Origin: Bifidobacteriaceae bacterium
GTDB taxonomy: Bacteria; Actinomycetota; Actinomycetes; Actinomycetales; WQXJ01
Direction of reading: 5' to 3'
DNA length: 21,852 nt
Assembly: GCA_031268115.1 (NCBI GenBank)
Contig: JAIRXV010000033.1
Span: 1-21,852, forward strand
In this document: piece by piece, positions 1 through 7,256 of the stretch
Layout: every line of letters begins with the position of its first letter
Position numbering within the stretch: position 1 is the stretch's first letter
The notes under the pieces: model-generated
The model's input: the letters and a program-made list of their open reading frames with translations, nothing else
Told to the model about the DNA's origin: nothing
The model's database searches: none
Made by a program: the position numbers and the translations under genes

Positions 1-1
1 G

Positions 2-181
2 GGCATCGCAGCGATGAATACCGGGCCTGTTCCGCTGGAGGTCACCGTGACCGCGCGGCGCGCGAGCGGTGAGGCGGTTCGGTTCGCGGCCCGCGTGCGG
101 ATCGACACCCCTGGTGAGGCCGGGTACTTCCGCCACGGCGGCATCTTGCCCTACGTGCTGCGTGTACTGGTCGCGGGGTGA
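2..181 (+). CDS. acnA: Aconitate hydratase A, C-terminal end (partial)
   Basis: Only the last 59 codons and the TGA stop are inside the window; the 5' part lies upstream. The translated end contains VRIDTPGEAGYFRHGGILPY followed by VLRVLVAG. This matches the very conserved carboxyl end of AcnA/IRP-type aconitases (consensus VRIDTPGEADYYRHGGILQYVLR). The family interconverts citrate and isocitrate through cis-aconitate in the TCA cycle, in the cytoplasm, using a [4Fe-4S] cluster. The cluster cysteines and swivel linker are not in this fragment. The gene faces the minus-strand block to its right, and the gap between them is occupied by a palindromic repeat that could end transcription from both sides. 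I am confident of the family from the C-terminal signature; enzyme integrity cannot be judged. Confidence 0.9.
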   Translation, partial: GIAAMNTGPVPLEVTVTARRASGEAVRFAARVRIDTPGEAGYFRHGGILPYVLRVLVAG

Positions 182-192
182 CCTAGCGGCGC

Positions 193-300
193 GAAACGAG
201 GGCGAGGCAGAGAGTCTTTTGTGCCGGGAGCCGTGAGCGTTGACGGCCGTAAACGCTGCGGTCACGGGCAGTAAATGACGCTCTGCCTCGCCCTCGTTTC
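193..300. repeat. 100-bp palindromic repeat, copy 1
   Basis: A perfect 20-bp inverted repeat (arms 193-212 and 281-300) brackets a core with a second, imperfect hairpin (CCGTGAGCGTT against AACGC...TCACGG). The segment 197-296 aligns without gaps to the reverse complement of 15575-15674, the other copy; outer arms and a 23-bp core are identical. It sits between the aconitase stop and the convergent DUF559 gene, and its right arm encodes the last codons of that gene. A REP/BIME- or MITE-like element is the natural reading. A role as bidirectional terminator is possible, but there is no clear T-tract. Confidence 0.85.
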
Positions 301-1239
301 AAGGGCCGCCAGAATCTCGGCAATCACACCCTGTGGATCCTCATGGATCCGTGCGTAGGTGAAACGAAGAACAAGCTCTCCGGCCAGAACCAGCCCGTTT
401 TGGACAGACCGATCGTGCTCGAAGGTCTGGCGGTCCGAGTGATACCTGCGCCCGTCGATGAAAATCGCCAGACGCTCTGCCCGAAAGTAGGCGTCAGCCG
501 ACACCCGACGCCCGGACGCTGTACGCACGGGGACGTTACCTTCCCATCCCTCAATGCCGTGCAGATGCAGCAGATCCGAGAAGTCCAACTCCAGCCCGCT
601 TGCTGCGTGCGCCCGGATCCTCGAAGCCAACAACTGGACTTGTGCCGCCCCCGGTGCCCCCCGAGACCACAAGAGCGCTTCCTCGAAGGTCTTCAGATCG
701 ACCATGTTGCGGGCCACCATCCACGCCACTACGTGCTCTGCTTCACTGAATCCGAGAACACCCAAGGCCGTTACCAGCGCGTATGTGGGTTCTTGAATGG
801 AGATCTGTCTATGATCGGACCGCGCCGCTGGGCTGAGGCGCACACAATGGGGTATGAGTCTCGGGCGGCGGGACCGTCGATGTGGAACCGCAACGTGGAC
901 ATCGGGCTCTTCGGGTAGCGGCAGAAGCGGGTCCCACAAACGCAGCGCACTGGGACCCCAGATCATGCCGTCGGGCCAGGTCAGCATCGCGGCGTGCGCC
1001 AACTCGAACGGCCCGATCAGCAAGCCAGCGGGCGCGTAGGCCGCACCGGCAACCGGCACCCAAGCACCGGACCGCAGCCGATACTGGACTTGCGCCTGAC
1101 TCAGCCCCGCTTGCCTGGCATGCGCGAGGAGAAACAGTCCCCCGTGCCGCCCCGCAGCCTTGGGGACCCAAGAATCAATCTCAGGGTCATGCCTCCTATT
1201 GGGCCGCTTGTCGATCCGCACCGAACCACTGTGCCGCAT
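262..1239 (-). CDS. AbiEi-like antitoxin-domain / DUF559 protein
   Basis: A 325-residue protein with two recognisable parts. Near the N-terminus (about residues 28-70 from the chosen start) is a winged-helix region, GGLFLLAHARQAGLSQAQVQ then WVPVAGAAYAP. This is typical of the AbiEi-like N-terminal domain found in many actinobacterial proteins. The last 65 residues (FIDGRRYHSDRQTFEHDRS, then LVLRFTYARI) match the DUF559/Vsr-like endonuclease fold. No AbiEii-type toxin gene lies next to it, so a toxin-antitoxin role is not supported; such proteins are common orphan genes. The ATG at 1239 is preferred because it places the domain at the usual distance. The frame stays open to an ATG at 1374, but that extra N-terminus looks non-coding. 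The last seven sense codons before SVIYCP fall in the right arm of the palindromic repeat, so the C-terminus has been written by the element. Confidence 0.75.
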   Translation of the reverse strand: MRHSGSVRIDKRPNRRHDPEIDSWVPKAAGRHGGLFLLAHARQAGLSQAQVQYRLRSGAWVPVAGAAYAPAGLLIGPFELAHAAMLTWPDGMIWGPSALRLWDPLLPLPEEPDVHVAVPHRRSRRPRLIPHCVRLSPAARSDHRQISIQEPTYALVTALGVLGFSEAEHVVAWMVARNMVDLKTFEEALLWSRGAPGAAQVQLLASRIRAHAASGLELDFSDLLHLHGIEGWEGNVPVRTASGRRVSADAYFRAERLAIFIDGRRYHSDRQTFEHDRSVQNGLVLAGELVLRFTYARIHEDPQGVIAEILAALETRARQSVIYCP

Positions 1240-1392
1240 CGGTCCAAACCCCGCAGGCCCGATGACCACGGACTGTGGACAGCCGCAACGCGCCCAGGTG
1301 CGAGTGACGCCAGGGGTTCTAGCACCAACACAAAGGCGATGCCAAGAATCCGCCACACCGACCACCCAGTCCACTGAACTCTTGGGGCCGGC

Positions 1393-2136
1393 CTAGGCCA
1401 GTTGGGGTGCCGGTCTGACGCGGCGGGCGATGGCGGACCCCAGCTTGTACAGCCCGTACTGACCGAAGAACGCCGCCAGCGCGAAGGGCAGCAGCGGGAT
1501 CTCGTACACGATGGGGATGTGGATCAGGTTCCACAAGGCGACGAGGATGCCCGCGCCTTCGGGGTCGAAGAAATAGAAATAGTTGGACCCGGAATCGAAC
1601 CACGCGCGCAACGCGAGGGTCATGCACAGGACGGTCATGGCTAGGGCAACAAACCACACCAACGCCCAGGCCGCATCCCGGGCCGTTGGCCTGAAGATTC
1701 CCAGGGAACCCATCAACACCGGGAGGATCACGTTCAGCGCGTGGACCGTGAAGAACAGCGTGGACAGTGACAGGAACTGGCGCCCCTGATACATCTCTGC
1801 GGGGGAGACCAGCGCGAGGAACCCACCCAGAACCCCGGGGAAGTAGACGACGAGGCGCAGGGGCCGCCAGTTGAACCAAATCGCGGGGACCATCAGGAAC
1901 GTGGCCAGCGTGCAGAACTGGAACGGCAGGTTCTGGGTAAACGGGAACAAGACGTCCGGATTGCGGATGTAGTCGAACGTGAACGCCGTGGAGCAGCAGA
2001 TGTTGACGATCGCCAGGAGCAGGAGCGTTGTGCGCTGCACCTTGCGCGTGCGGCGCCGCAGGGCCATGTGCGCGATCCAGGTGAGAAGCGCCATTGTGAG
2101 GAGGAAAAGGAGCCAGCCGATCTGGAAGGGGACCAT
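1393..2136 (-). CDS. YwaF/TIGR02206 family integral membrane protein
   Basis: A 247-residue hydrophobic protein with about seven membrane segments. Family hallmarks seen are LPFQFCTLATF in the second or third segment, YFPGVLGGFLALVSP in the next, FFTVHALNVI, and SNYFYFFDPEG before the last helices, ending in a short basic tail. This pattern fits the bacterial YwaF/TIGR02206 family, relatives of eukaryotic TMEM164; their biochemical role in bacteria is not established. The start at 2136 is chosen because an AGAGG ribosome site lies just upstream and the first helix follows at once; the longer frame adds 42 polar residues without support. It lies 67 nt after the second crcB gene on the same strand and may be read with that operon. 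Confidence 0.75.
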   Translation of the reverse strand: MVPFQIGWLLFLLTMALLTWIAHMALRRRTRKVQRTTLLLLAIVNICCSTAFTFDYIRNPDVLFPFTQNLPFQFCTLATFLMVPAIWFNWRPLRLVVYFPGVLGGFLALVSPAEMYQGRQFLSLSTLFFTVHALNVILPVLMGSLGIFRPTARDAAWALVWFVALAMTVLCMTLALRAWFDSGSNYFYFFDPEGAGILVALWNLIHIPIVYEIPLLPFALAAFFGQYGLYKLGSAIARRVRPAPQLA

Positions 2137-2203
2137 CGTGGGCCTCTCGCGGGTTGGGTTGGGGTCAAGCGCGATGGTACACACCCCGGCCGAGCGGGCC
2201 GCC

Positions 2204-2587
2204 TTATCGCTGGCCCGGCAGCGCCGAGCCCAAGCACCAGCCGAGTCCTGCCGCCAGGACACAGGCCACAGCCAGGCCGACCGCGTAGGCGGCCGCCCTC
2301 ACGCGGTGGCCTTCGCGGGCCTGGAGCGCGGCTTCGACGGATGCGGTCGAGAACGTGGTGAAACCGCCGAGGAACCCCGGGCCGAGGCCCTCGGCCAGCA
2401 CGCTCGGCAGCCCGTGGCCCGCGGTCCAACCCGCCAGAAGACCGAGAAGCACCGACCCGGCCACGTTCACTATCGGCGTACCCACGGGCAACGCCGGGTG
2501 GAAGCGCCGGTTCGCGGCCGTGTCCACCCCAAACCGGGCCACCGCACCCAGTCCGCCGCCGATGGCGACCCACAGCCCCGCGATCAC
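2204..2587 (-). CDS. crcB: Fluoride channel subunit CrcB/Fluc (second copy)
   Basis: A 127-residue, four-helix protein of the CrcB/Fluc family, which exports fluoride as a dual-topology dimer in the cytoplasmic membrane. Seen are GGGLGAVARFG at residues 10-20, the conserved Asn of helix 2 in PIVNVAGSVLLG (N41), and the pore signature GFLGGFTTFST at 71-81. The start is a GTG at 2587 that shares four bases (GTGA) with the stop of the preceding crcB, so translation is probably coupled. Length is normal. It differs clearly in sequence from its neighbour, consistent with a heterodimeric pair in which each subunit takes one orientation, as is common in Gram-positive bacteria. No fluoride riboswitch was recognised just upstream. 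Confidence 0.92.
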   Translation of the reverse strand: MIAGLWVAIGGGLGAVARFGVDTAANRRFHPALPVGTPIVNVAGSVLLGLLAGWTAGHGLPSVLAEGLGPGFLGGFTTFSTASVEAALQAREGHRVRAAAYAVGLAVACVLAAGLGWCLGSALPGQR

Positions 2588-3000
2588 GGTCGCCTGCGTT
2601 GGGTGGCCCGGACCGCTGCGCCGCCCGCGAGGGCCGCGGCCACGCCGACCCCCACGCTGGCCGCGACATAGGCCGCGGCGAGCCATGCCCGGCCGGCCGC
2701 GATCAACTCGACGGCCTCTAGCGCGAATGCGGAATATGTGGTGAACCCGCCCAAGACCCCCGTCCCGAGACAGGCGCGCGTCAACCGGCGCGCGGGCGTC
2801 ACACGGGCCGGGGCGCCCAAGCCGGCCAACAACGCGCCCAAGAGGAGGGAGCCCGAGGCGTTGATCGCCATCGTGCACCAGGGGAAAGTGCCCGGCGGAG
2901 AAGCAAACGCGGCCTCCAGGCCCCACCGCGCCGCGCTGCCCAGCCCGCCACCGGCAAAGATCAGCGGTAGGACCAGGCGGGATGGGGGAGCGGTGGGCAT
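2584..3000 (-). CDS. crcB: Fluoride channel subunit CrcB/Fluc (first copy)
   Basis: A 138-residue four-helix CrcB/Fluc protein. Signature parts are GGGLGSAARWG near residues 17-27, TMAINASGSLLLG with the conserved Asn at 47, and GVLGGFTTYSAF at 81-92, the Phe/Thr-rich fluoride pathway. The ATG at 3000 gives a normal N-terminus and lies 16 nt after the stop of the upstream ATPase gene; an earlier ATG at 3042 would run back into that gene. The stop overlaps the GTG of the second crcB. Position downstream of the nuclease-ATPase genes suggests co-transcription, although nothing in the family links fluoride export to DNA repair. The N-terminus is basic-poor compared with its partner, so the topology of each subunit cannot be called by eye. 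Confidence 0.92.
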   Translation of the reverse strand: MPTAPPSRLVLPLIFAGGGLGSAARWGLEAAFASPPGTFPWCTMAINASGSLLLGALLAGLGAPARVTPARRLTRACLGTGVLGGFTTYSAFALEAVELIAAGRAWLAAAYVAASVGVGVAAALAGGAAVRATQRRRP

Positions 3001-3016
3001 GGGCAGGAGTTCGGCG

Positions 3017-5842
3017 TCAGCGGCCCTGAAGGTGAACCACACGGGCGCCGCCCAGCGCCGCGAAGCGCTGAGGCTGGCACGTCAACAGGACCACCTGGGC
3101 GCTGTGACCCACATCGTTGAGGATCACCCCCAAGGCTTTGAGGCGTTCGGGATCGGCGAAACCGAGGGCATCGTCGAGGATGACCGGGGCGCCATCGGCC
3201 GGATCCACGAGCGCGGCACACGCCAAACGGCCGATCAGCGCCAACTGCTCCTGCGCTCCAGCCGAGAGGGACTCGAACGGCACCGTCCGCCCGCCGAGCG
3301 TTCGCGTTTGGATGACCAAATCCGAGGAGACCTGGGCGCGGAAGTCCTTGCCGAACACCGCCCGGCCGAGGCGATCGATCTGCTCCGTGAACGGCGCCAC
3401 GTACCGCTGCTGGGCTTGGGCGCGGTGGGCGAGCATGGTGGCGCGCAACAACCGCGCCGCCCCTGCCGCACGGTCCAGGCGCATGTGCGTGGTGCGGGCC
3501 GCGGCCAGATCGGCATCCACCGTATCCTTGCGATCCTGGATGTGCTGGGTGGTCGCGTGGTCGAGCAGCGCCCCAAGCTCGCCGATCCGGGCCGCCGCGT
3601 CATCGCGTTGAGCCCGGGTCGAGTCAACCAGCTCGCGGGCGTTTTTCAAGCGCATTGTCAGGGTTTCCGCGTCGAGGGCGTCCAGTTCGGTCCTCGCTGC
3701 GGCAGCCAGGGACTCAGCGGTGGACAGGGCCGCCTCGGCCTCGGCCAGGGCGGTGTGGAGGGCTTGGTCATCGGCGGCCCGGCGGGCTTGGGTCAGATCG
3801 GCGGCGATCCGCTTGAGCTCCTCGCGGGTGTGTTTGAGATCGGCGTCCGCGACCGCCCAGGCCTCGCGCGCACGCGTCGCGGATGCTTCGCTGCGCTGGC
3901 GCAACGCCTCGGACGGCGCGAGGTCTTCCTCGGCGCGGCCCTCGGCGGCGCGCGCCCGATCGGCCGCGGCGCGCAGGGCGGACTCGCGGTCGCGGGGCTT
4001 GGCGCTTGGGGCGTCGGCCCCCGAGCGCTCGATGTTCGCTGGCTCGGCCTCCGGGGCTTCAGCGCCCGGGGGTGCGCTATCCGGCGTCTGGGACTGCTTG
4101 GTCTGGCCGCTCTGCGTGTCGGCGCCCGCGCCGCCATCCCGCTCTGTCTGCTCGCGCGACTCGACAACCCGCCCGCTCTCGCTGCTCGACCCTGCGTCCC
4201 CCTGCCCTGCGTCCCCGCGCCCCGCACCCCCCTCGCGATCCAGCCGCGCCTCGATGACTGCGAGCCGCTTTTCCAGCTGGACGATGGCGTCCCCTCCGAG
4301 CACATGTGTGAGCGCCGTGGTGGCATCCCGGAGGGCGGCCTCGGCACTGCGACGGCGAGCAGCGGTGGACCGCGCCTCGTCGAGCGACGCCACGCCGCTG
4401 GCCGCGAGCGCCTTGTCCAGCGCTTCGCGGGCGCTCTTCTCGCGGCGGGCGAGATCGGCGGGCGGAGGTCCGGGATGGACCTCCATCTCCAGCACACCGT
4501 CCACCGCGATCCGCAGCGGACCCAACACGGCGGATTCGTGGGTCTCGCGCGCCGGGAGCGGGCTCCCATCCAGCGTGACCTGAGCATCTCCCAGCGGCCG
4601 GACCACAATCCGGGCGGCCGCCGCCTCGCGGGCGCTGCCCGCCACCTGGAGTTTGTGGTCGAGGCGGGCCAGGTCTTCCACGGCCGCATCGTCGATGGCG
4701 GCAGCCGCGATGGCCGCCTCGGCCTCGGCTCGGCGCAGGTCGGCCGCCCGCGCCCGGGTCAAACGGTCGGCCAACTCGGCCACCTCGACCGAATCGCGGT
4801 GCCGCTGCAGGGCCGCCTCGGCGGCGCGCGCCGCCTCGCGGGCGTCCGAGGCCACCCCTTGAGCGGCGCGCCAGGCGGTCTCGGCATCCCCGCGCACCCG
4901 GTGGGCGTTCCGAGGGGCCGCCGCCACGGCGGCCACTTCGGTGATGAGGGCCTCGATGCGGGCGACCCGGACCGCGACCTCGCCCACGAGGCGGCCGCGG
5001 GCATCCACGGCCAGCGAAGCATCCTCCCGCACCCGCCCTGCCTCGCCCAACGCCCCCTCGGCTCGATCCGAAGCGCGGCGCAGGACGTCTACGTGCCGCT
5101 CCTCTTCTTCGCAGGCCGCTAACTCCTCCCGGGCATTGCCGAGAGCCACGGACAGATCGTCGTGGCGCCGGGACATCCGGGCGTGTTCCTCAACCCAGGC
5201 GTCCACTTCCTCGCCGCTCCGGCGCAGTTCCTCGGCCTGCCGATCAAGCTCCGCGATTCGCTCCTGACACCTGGCGTATTCCCCGGTCGGCTTGCCGCCT
5301 TTGGCCGTGTAATAGCGCACGTACTCGGCCTCGATGCGGTCCATGATGGCGTCGTGTCCGGCATCGTCGGGATCGCCGAGGGCGCGTTGCAACGCGCTGA
5401 GGTGCGCCAGCGAGGGTTGCGCCAGGGAAGCGCCCTGCAAAGCCGTCAACGCTCTGAGCAAGTTCACATCAACCGTCTGGTTCAGGATCTCCAAGAACCG
5501 CTCATGGGCCTGAAGCCCTGTGTACTGCTCATTGACGGGCTCATCGACCGTCAAGACCGTCAGCCGCTCCTTCAACCAGCGTTTGCGGTACCGCAAATGG
5601 TAGGGGCCGGTGAGGAGCTCAACCTCCACGTCCGGGCCGGCATCGCGATCCACGGGCTTCGTTCGGCGAACCTCGGCCGCTGTGGAGGTGTCCTTGTAGT
5701 CGATCACCAGGAACAGGGCCTCGGCCACCGAGGACTTGCCCACCTCGTTGGGTCCTTCGATGACGGTGACACCGTCGGCAAAGTCCACGGTCGAGTCCGA
5801 AACCCCTCGGAAGTCCCGCAAACGCACCTGTTTGAGCCTCAT
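3017..5842 (-). CDS. SbcC/Rad50/YhaN-like AAA ATPase with coiled coil
   Basis: A 941-residue SMC-like protein. The N-terminus carries LRDFRGVSDSTVDF and a Walker A, GPNEVGKSS, at residues 30-38. The C-terminus carries an ABC-type signature (SLSAGAQEQLALIGRLA, about 858-874) and Walker B VILDDALGFAD from residue 887. Between them lie long Ala/Arg/Glu coiled coils, a small beta-rich insert near 400-455 (RPLGDAQVTLDGSPLPARE and IAVDGVLEMEVHPGPPP), and a low-complexity Gly/Ser/Glu/Pro stretch at about 533-625. No CxxC zinc hook is visible, so this resembles the YhaN branch more than classical SbcC. It starts with ATGA overlapping the stop of the phosphoesterase gene, with a GAGGAG ribosome site. 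The two products are likely to form a Mre11-Rad50-type complex that processes DNA ends in the cytoplasm. Confidence 0.88.
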   Translation of the reverse strand: MRLKQVRLRDFRGVSDSTVDFADGVTVIEGPNEVGKSSVAEALFLVIDYKDTSTAAEVRRTKPVDRDAGPDVEVELLTGPYHLRYRKRWLKERLTVLTVDEPVNEQYTGLQAHERFLEILNQTVDVNLLRALTALQGASLAQPSLAHLSALQRALGDPDDAGHDAIMDRIEAEYVRYYTAKGGKPTGEYARCQERIAELDRQAEELRRSGEEVDAWVEEHARMSRRHDDLSVALGNAREELAACEEEERHVDVLRRASDRAEGALGEAGRVREDASLAVDARGRLVGEVAVRVARIEALITEVAAVAAAPRNAHRVRGDAETAWRAAQGVASDAREAARAAEAALQRHRDSVEVAELADRLTRARAADLRRAEAEAAIAAAAIDDAAVEDLARLDHKLQVAGSAREAAAARIVVRPLGDAQVTLDGSPLPARETHESAVLGPLRIAVDGVLEMEVHPGPPPADLARREKSAREALDKALAASGVASLDEARSTAARRRSAEAALRDATTALTHVLGGDAIVQLEKRLAVIEARLDREGGAGRGDAGQGDAGSSSESGRVVESREQTERDGGAGADTQSGQTKQSQTPDSAPPGAEAPEAEPANIERSGADAPSAKPRDRESALRAAADRARAAEGRAEEDLAPSEALRQRSEASATRAREAWAVADADLKHTREELKRIAADLTQARRAADDQALHTALAEAEAALSTAESLAAAARTELDALDAETLTMRLKNARELVDSTRAQRDDAAARIGELGALLDHATTQHIQDRKDTVDADLAAARTTHMRLDRAAGAARLLRATMLAHRAQAQQRYVAPFTEQIDRLGRAVFGKDFRAQVSSDLVIQTRTLGGRTVPFESLSAGAQEQLALIGRLACAALVDPADGAPVILDDALGFADPERLKALGVILNDVGHSAQVVLLTCQPQRFAALGGARVVHLQGR

Positions 5843-6972
5843 CGCCCGCTCCTCGCGTAGCGATAGAGCAAGGCGAGGGCATCGCGGGCAACCGGTGCGC
5901 CGTCATCGTCCGCGCTGGCCAGCTGCGTCAACTCATCAAGGGCGGCGCGCGCGAACCCGCTCAGGGGCAGGTCCGCGAAGTCGTGGTCATCGGGCAGCAC
6001 CGCGAGGTCGTTGTGACGCTGCCATCGGTCCAGCCACGCGAACAGTGGCTCGGCTTCCTCAAGCACGGCTTCGAGGCGGGCGTAGGCGGCGGTGCTCAGG
6101 GTGCCGGATAGAGCCAGCCAGATGGCCGTGCAGTCCTTGTGGGGCAGGGCGTCGAGGCGCTGCTCCAACGCCTCGACATCGGCCGCCGAATCCAGGCGCT
6201 CGGTCACCACCTCGAAGCGCCAGGTCCCCACATGGACCTTCTCGACGCTGACCTCGCCCGATGCCGCGTCCACATCGATCACCAAGACGTTGCCCGGATC
6301 GGTCTCCCGCCGGTCCGTCACCTCCGGCGTGCTCGGATACCAGATGCGCGGGGCCACCTCAAGGGTGGAATGCCGATCGCCGAGCACCGCGACATGGGCG
6401 CGGCCGTCACTGAGCGCGGCCTGGAGGTTCGCCACGTCCACTGCGGATGGGTCGTCGCGGTCGGGGCTCAGCGTGGACACCGCGCCATGCCCCGCGAGCA
6501 CGCGCACCACCCCCGGCGGCGCTGGCTCCACCTGGACGATGGCGGCCCCCACCAAATCCTGAACCGGCCGCTTCGAGAACCACGGCGCCCCGACCACCTC
6601 CACACCGGGCGCCACCTGGAAGGGTGCCGCGTCCCGGAGCACGTGGACGTGCTCTGGGACCCGGTCGAGGAAGGCGCGAGAAGAGTAGATCGAAGCCGCG
6701 TCGAGAGGATCGTGGTTGCCGGGAAGGAGCACCACGGGCACATCAAACGTGCGCAACGCCTCGAAGGTTCGCCCCACAATCGCTCGGTCCAACTGGTTGG
6801 ACTCGAACACATCCCCACAGACCACCACGAACGCGGCGTCCCGTTCGCGAGCCAACCGCCCAATGCGGCGCACAGCGTCAAGGCGAGCGGCCTGGAAGCG
6901 GGGCCGGGCGTCATCGTCCAAGAAATGCGCAGTCATGCCAAGCTGCCAGTCGGCCGTGGCAACGAATCGCAT
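5839..6972 (-). CDS. Mre11/SbcD-like DNA repair phosphoesterase
   Basis: A 377-residue calcineurin-like phosphoesterase. The metal-site motifs are in order: ADWQLGM (D8), CGDVFESNQ (D54), PGNHD (N86, H87), GHGAV (H162) and LGDRHST (H201). In SbcD/Mre11 the first motif is usually DxH and the last GHxH; here the first has Gln at position 10 and the last has Asp at 199. The flanking residues, such as RIWYPSTPEVTD and the DPGN segment after the last motif, still match the exonuclease family. The ATG at 6972 has a GGAGGG site. The gene overlaps the SbcC/YhaN-like ATPase by four bases, as sbcD-sbcC pairs often do. Role inferred: nuclease subunit for DNA ends. The unusual metal ligands leave its activity uncertain. 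Confidence 0.87.
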   Translation of the reverse strand: MRFVATADWQLGMTAHFLDDDARPRFQAARLDAVRRIGRLARERDAAFVVVCGDVFESNQLDRAIVGRTFEALRTFDVPVVLLPGNHDPLDAASIYSSRAFLDRVPEHVHVLRDAAPFQVAPGVEVVGAPWFSKRPVQDLVGAAIVQVEPAPPGVVRVLAGHGAVSTLSPDRDDPSAVDVANLQAALSDGRAHVAVLGDRHSTLEVAPRIWYPSTPEVTDRRETDPGNVLVIDVDAASGEVSVEKVHVGTWRFEVVTERLDSAADVEALEQRLDALPHKDCTAIWLALSGTLSTAAYARLEAVLEEAEPLFAWLDRWQRHNDLAVLPDDHDFADLPLSGFARAALDELTQLASADDDGAPVARDALALLYRYARSGR

Positions 6973-7014
6973 GGAGCCCTCCGTGCGGCGGTGAGATGGC
7001 GGCTGACCTGGCTA

Positions 7015-7039
7015 GGACGCCGGTGAATAACCGGCGTCC
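7015..7039. promoter_or_regulatory. Hairpin in the leader of the nuclease operon
   Basis: A perfect 10-bp stem (GGACGCCGGT / ACCGGCGTCC) with a 5-nt loop, 42 nt upstream of the phosphoesterase start. It has no T-tract in either direction. It may be a leader structure of the nuclease operon or a second stem that stops read-through from the tRNA. Function is inferred. Confidence 0.45.
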
Positions 7040-7096
7040 GACCGCGTCAGCGCGGAAGAGCGTAGCTCTGACCTGCTGAAACGCGGCAGCCAGCAT

Positions 7097-7127
7097 CTAG
7101 GACGGTGGTATTTCACCACCGTCCTAG
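7097..7127 (-). terminator. Hairpin downstream of tRNA-Val(CAC)
   Basis: A perfect 13-bp stem, CTAGGACGGTGGT against ACCACCGTCCTAG, closed by a 5-nt loop, begins 6 nt after the 3' end of the tRNA in its direction of transcription. There is no following T-run, which is usual for actinobacterial hairpin terminators. It is the likely tRNA terminator. Confidence 0.6.
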
Positions 7128-7133
7128 ACTCAG

Positions 7134-7205
7134 TGGGCGATACTGGGATCGAACCAGTGACCTCTTCCGTGTGAAGGAAGCGCGCTCCCCCTGCGCCAAT
7201 CGCCC
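7134..7205 (-). tRNA. tRNA-Val (anticodon CAC)
   Basis: A 72-nt cloverleaf. The acceptor stem pairs GGGCGAT with ATCGCCC, the anticodon loop CTTCACACGG gives CAC, and the T-arm contains GGTTCGATCC. The discriminator is A and CCA is not encoded. It reads GTG valine codons. It differs at only 5 of 72 positions from the tRNA-Val(GAC) on the other strand at 10411-10482. Confidence 0.95.
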
Positions 7206-7218
7206 GCGGGACCCGAGC

Positions 7219-7224
7219 ATACTA
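7219..7224 (-). promoter_or_regulatory. Likely -10 element of tRNA-Val(CAC)
   Basis: On the minus strand the hexamer TAGTAT lies 13 nt before the tRNA 5' end, the usual place for a -10 element with a start near 7212. No good -35 hexamer is visible at the standard spacing. Confidence 0.4.
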
Positions 7225-7256
7225 GCCGACTCGGGAACCGCTTTGCGTGTGCTCGC

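Noticed and set aside
1240..1374. Upstream extension of the DUF559 protein by 45 codons
   Set aside because: The added residues look random and no ribosome site precedes the ATG at 1374.
2738..5122. 794-codon open frame on the plus strand
   Set aside because: It lies antisense to the coiled-coil ATPase and the first crcB gene. It has no start signal or domain and results from GC-rich codon bias of the real genes.
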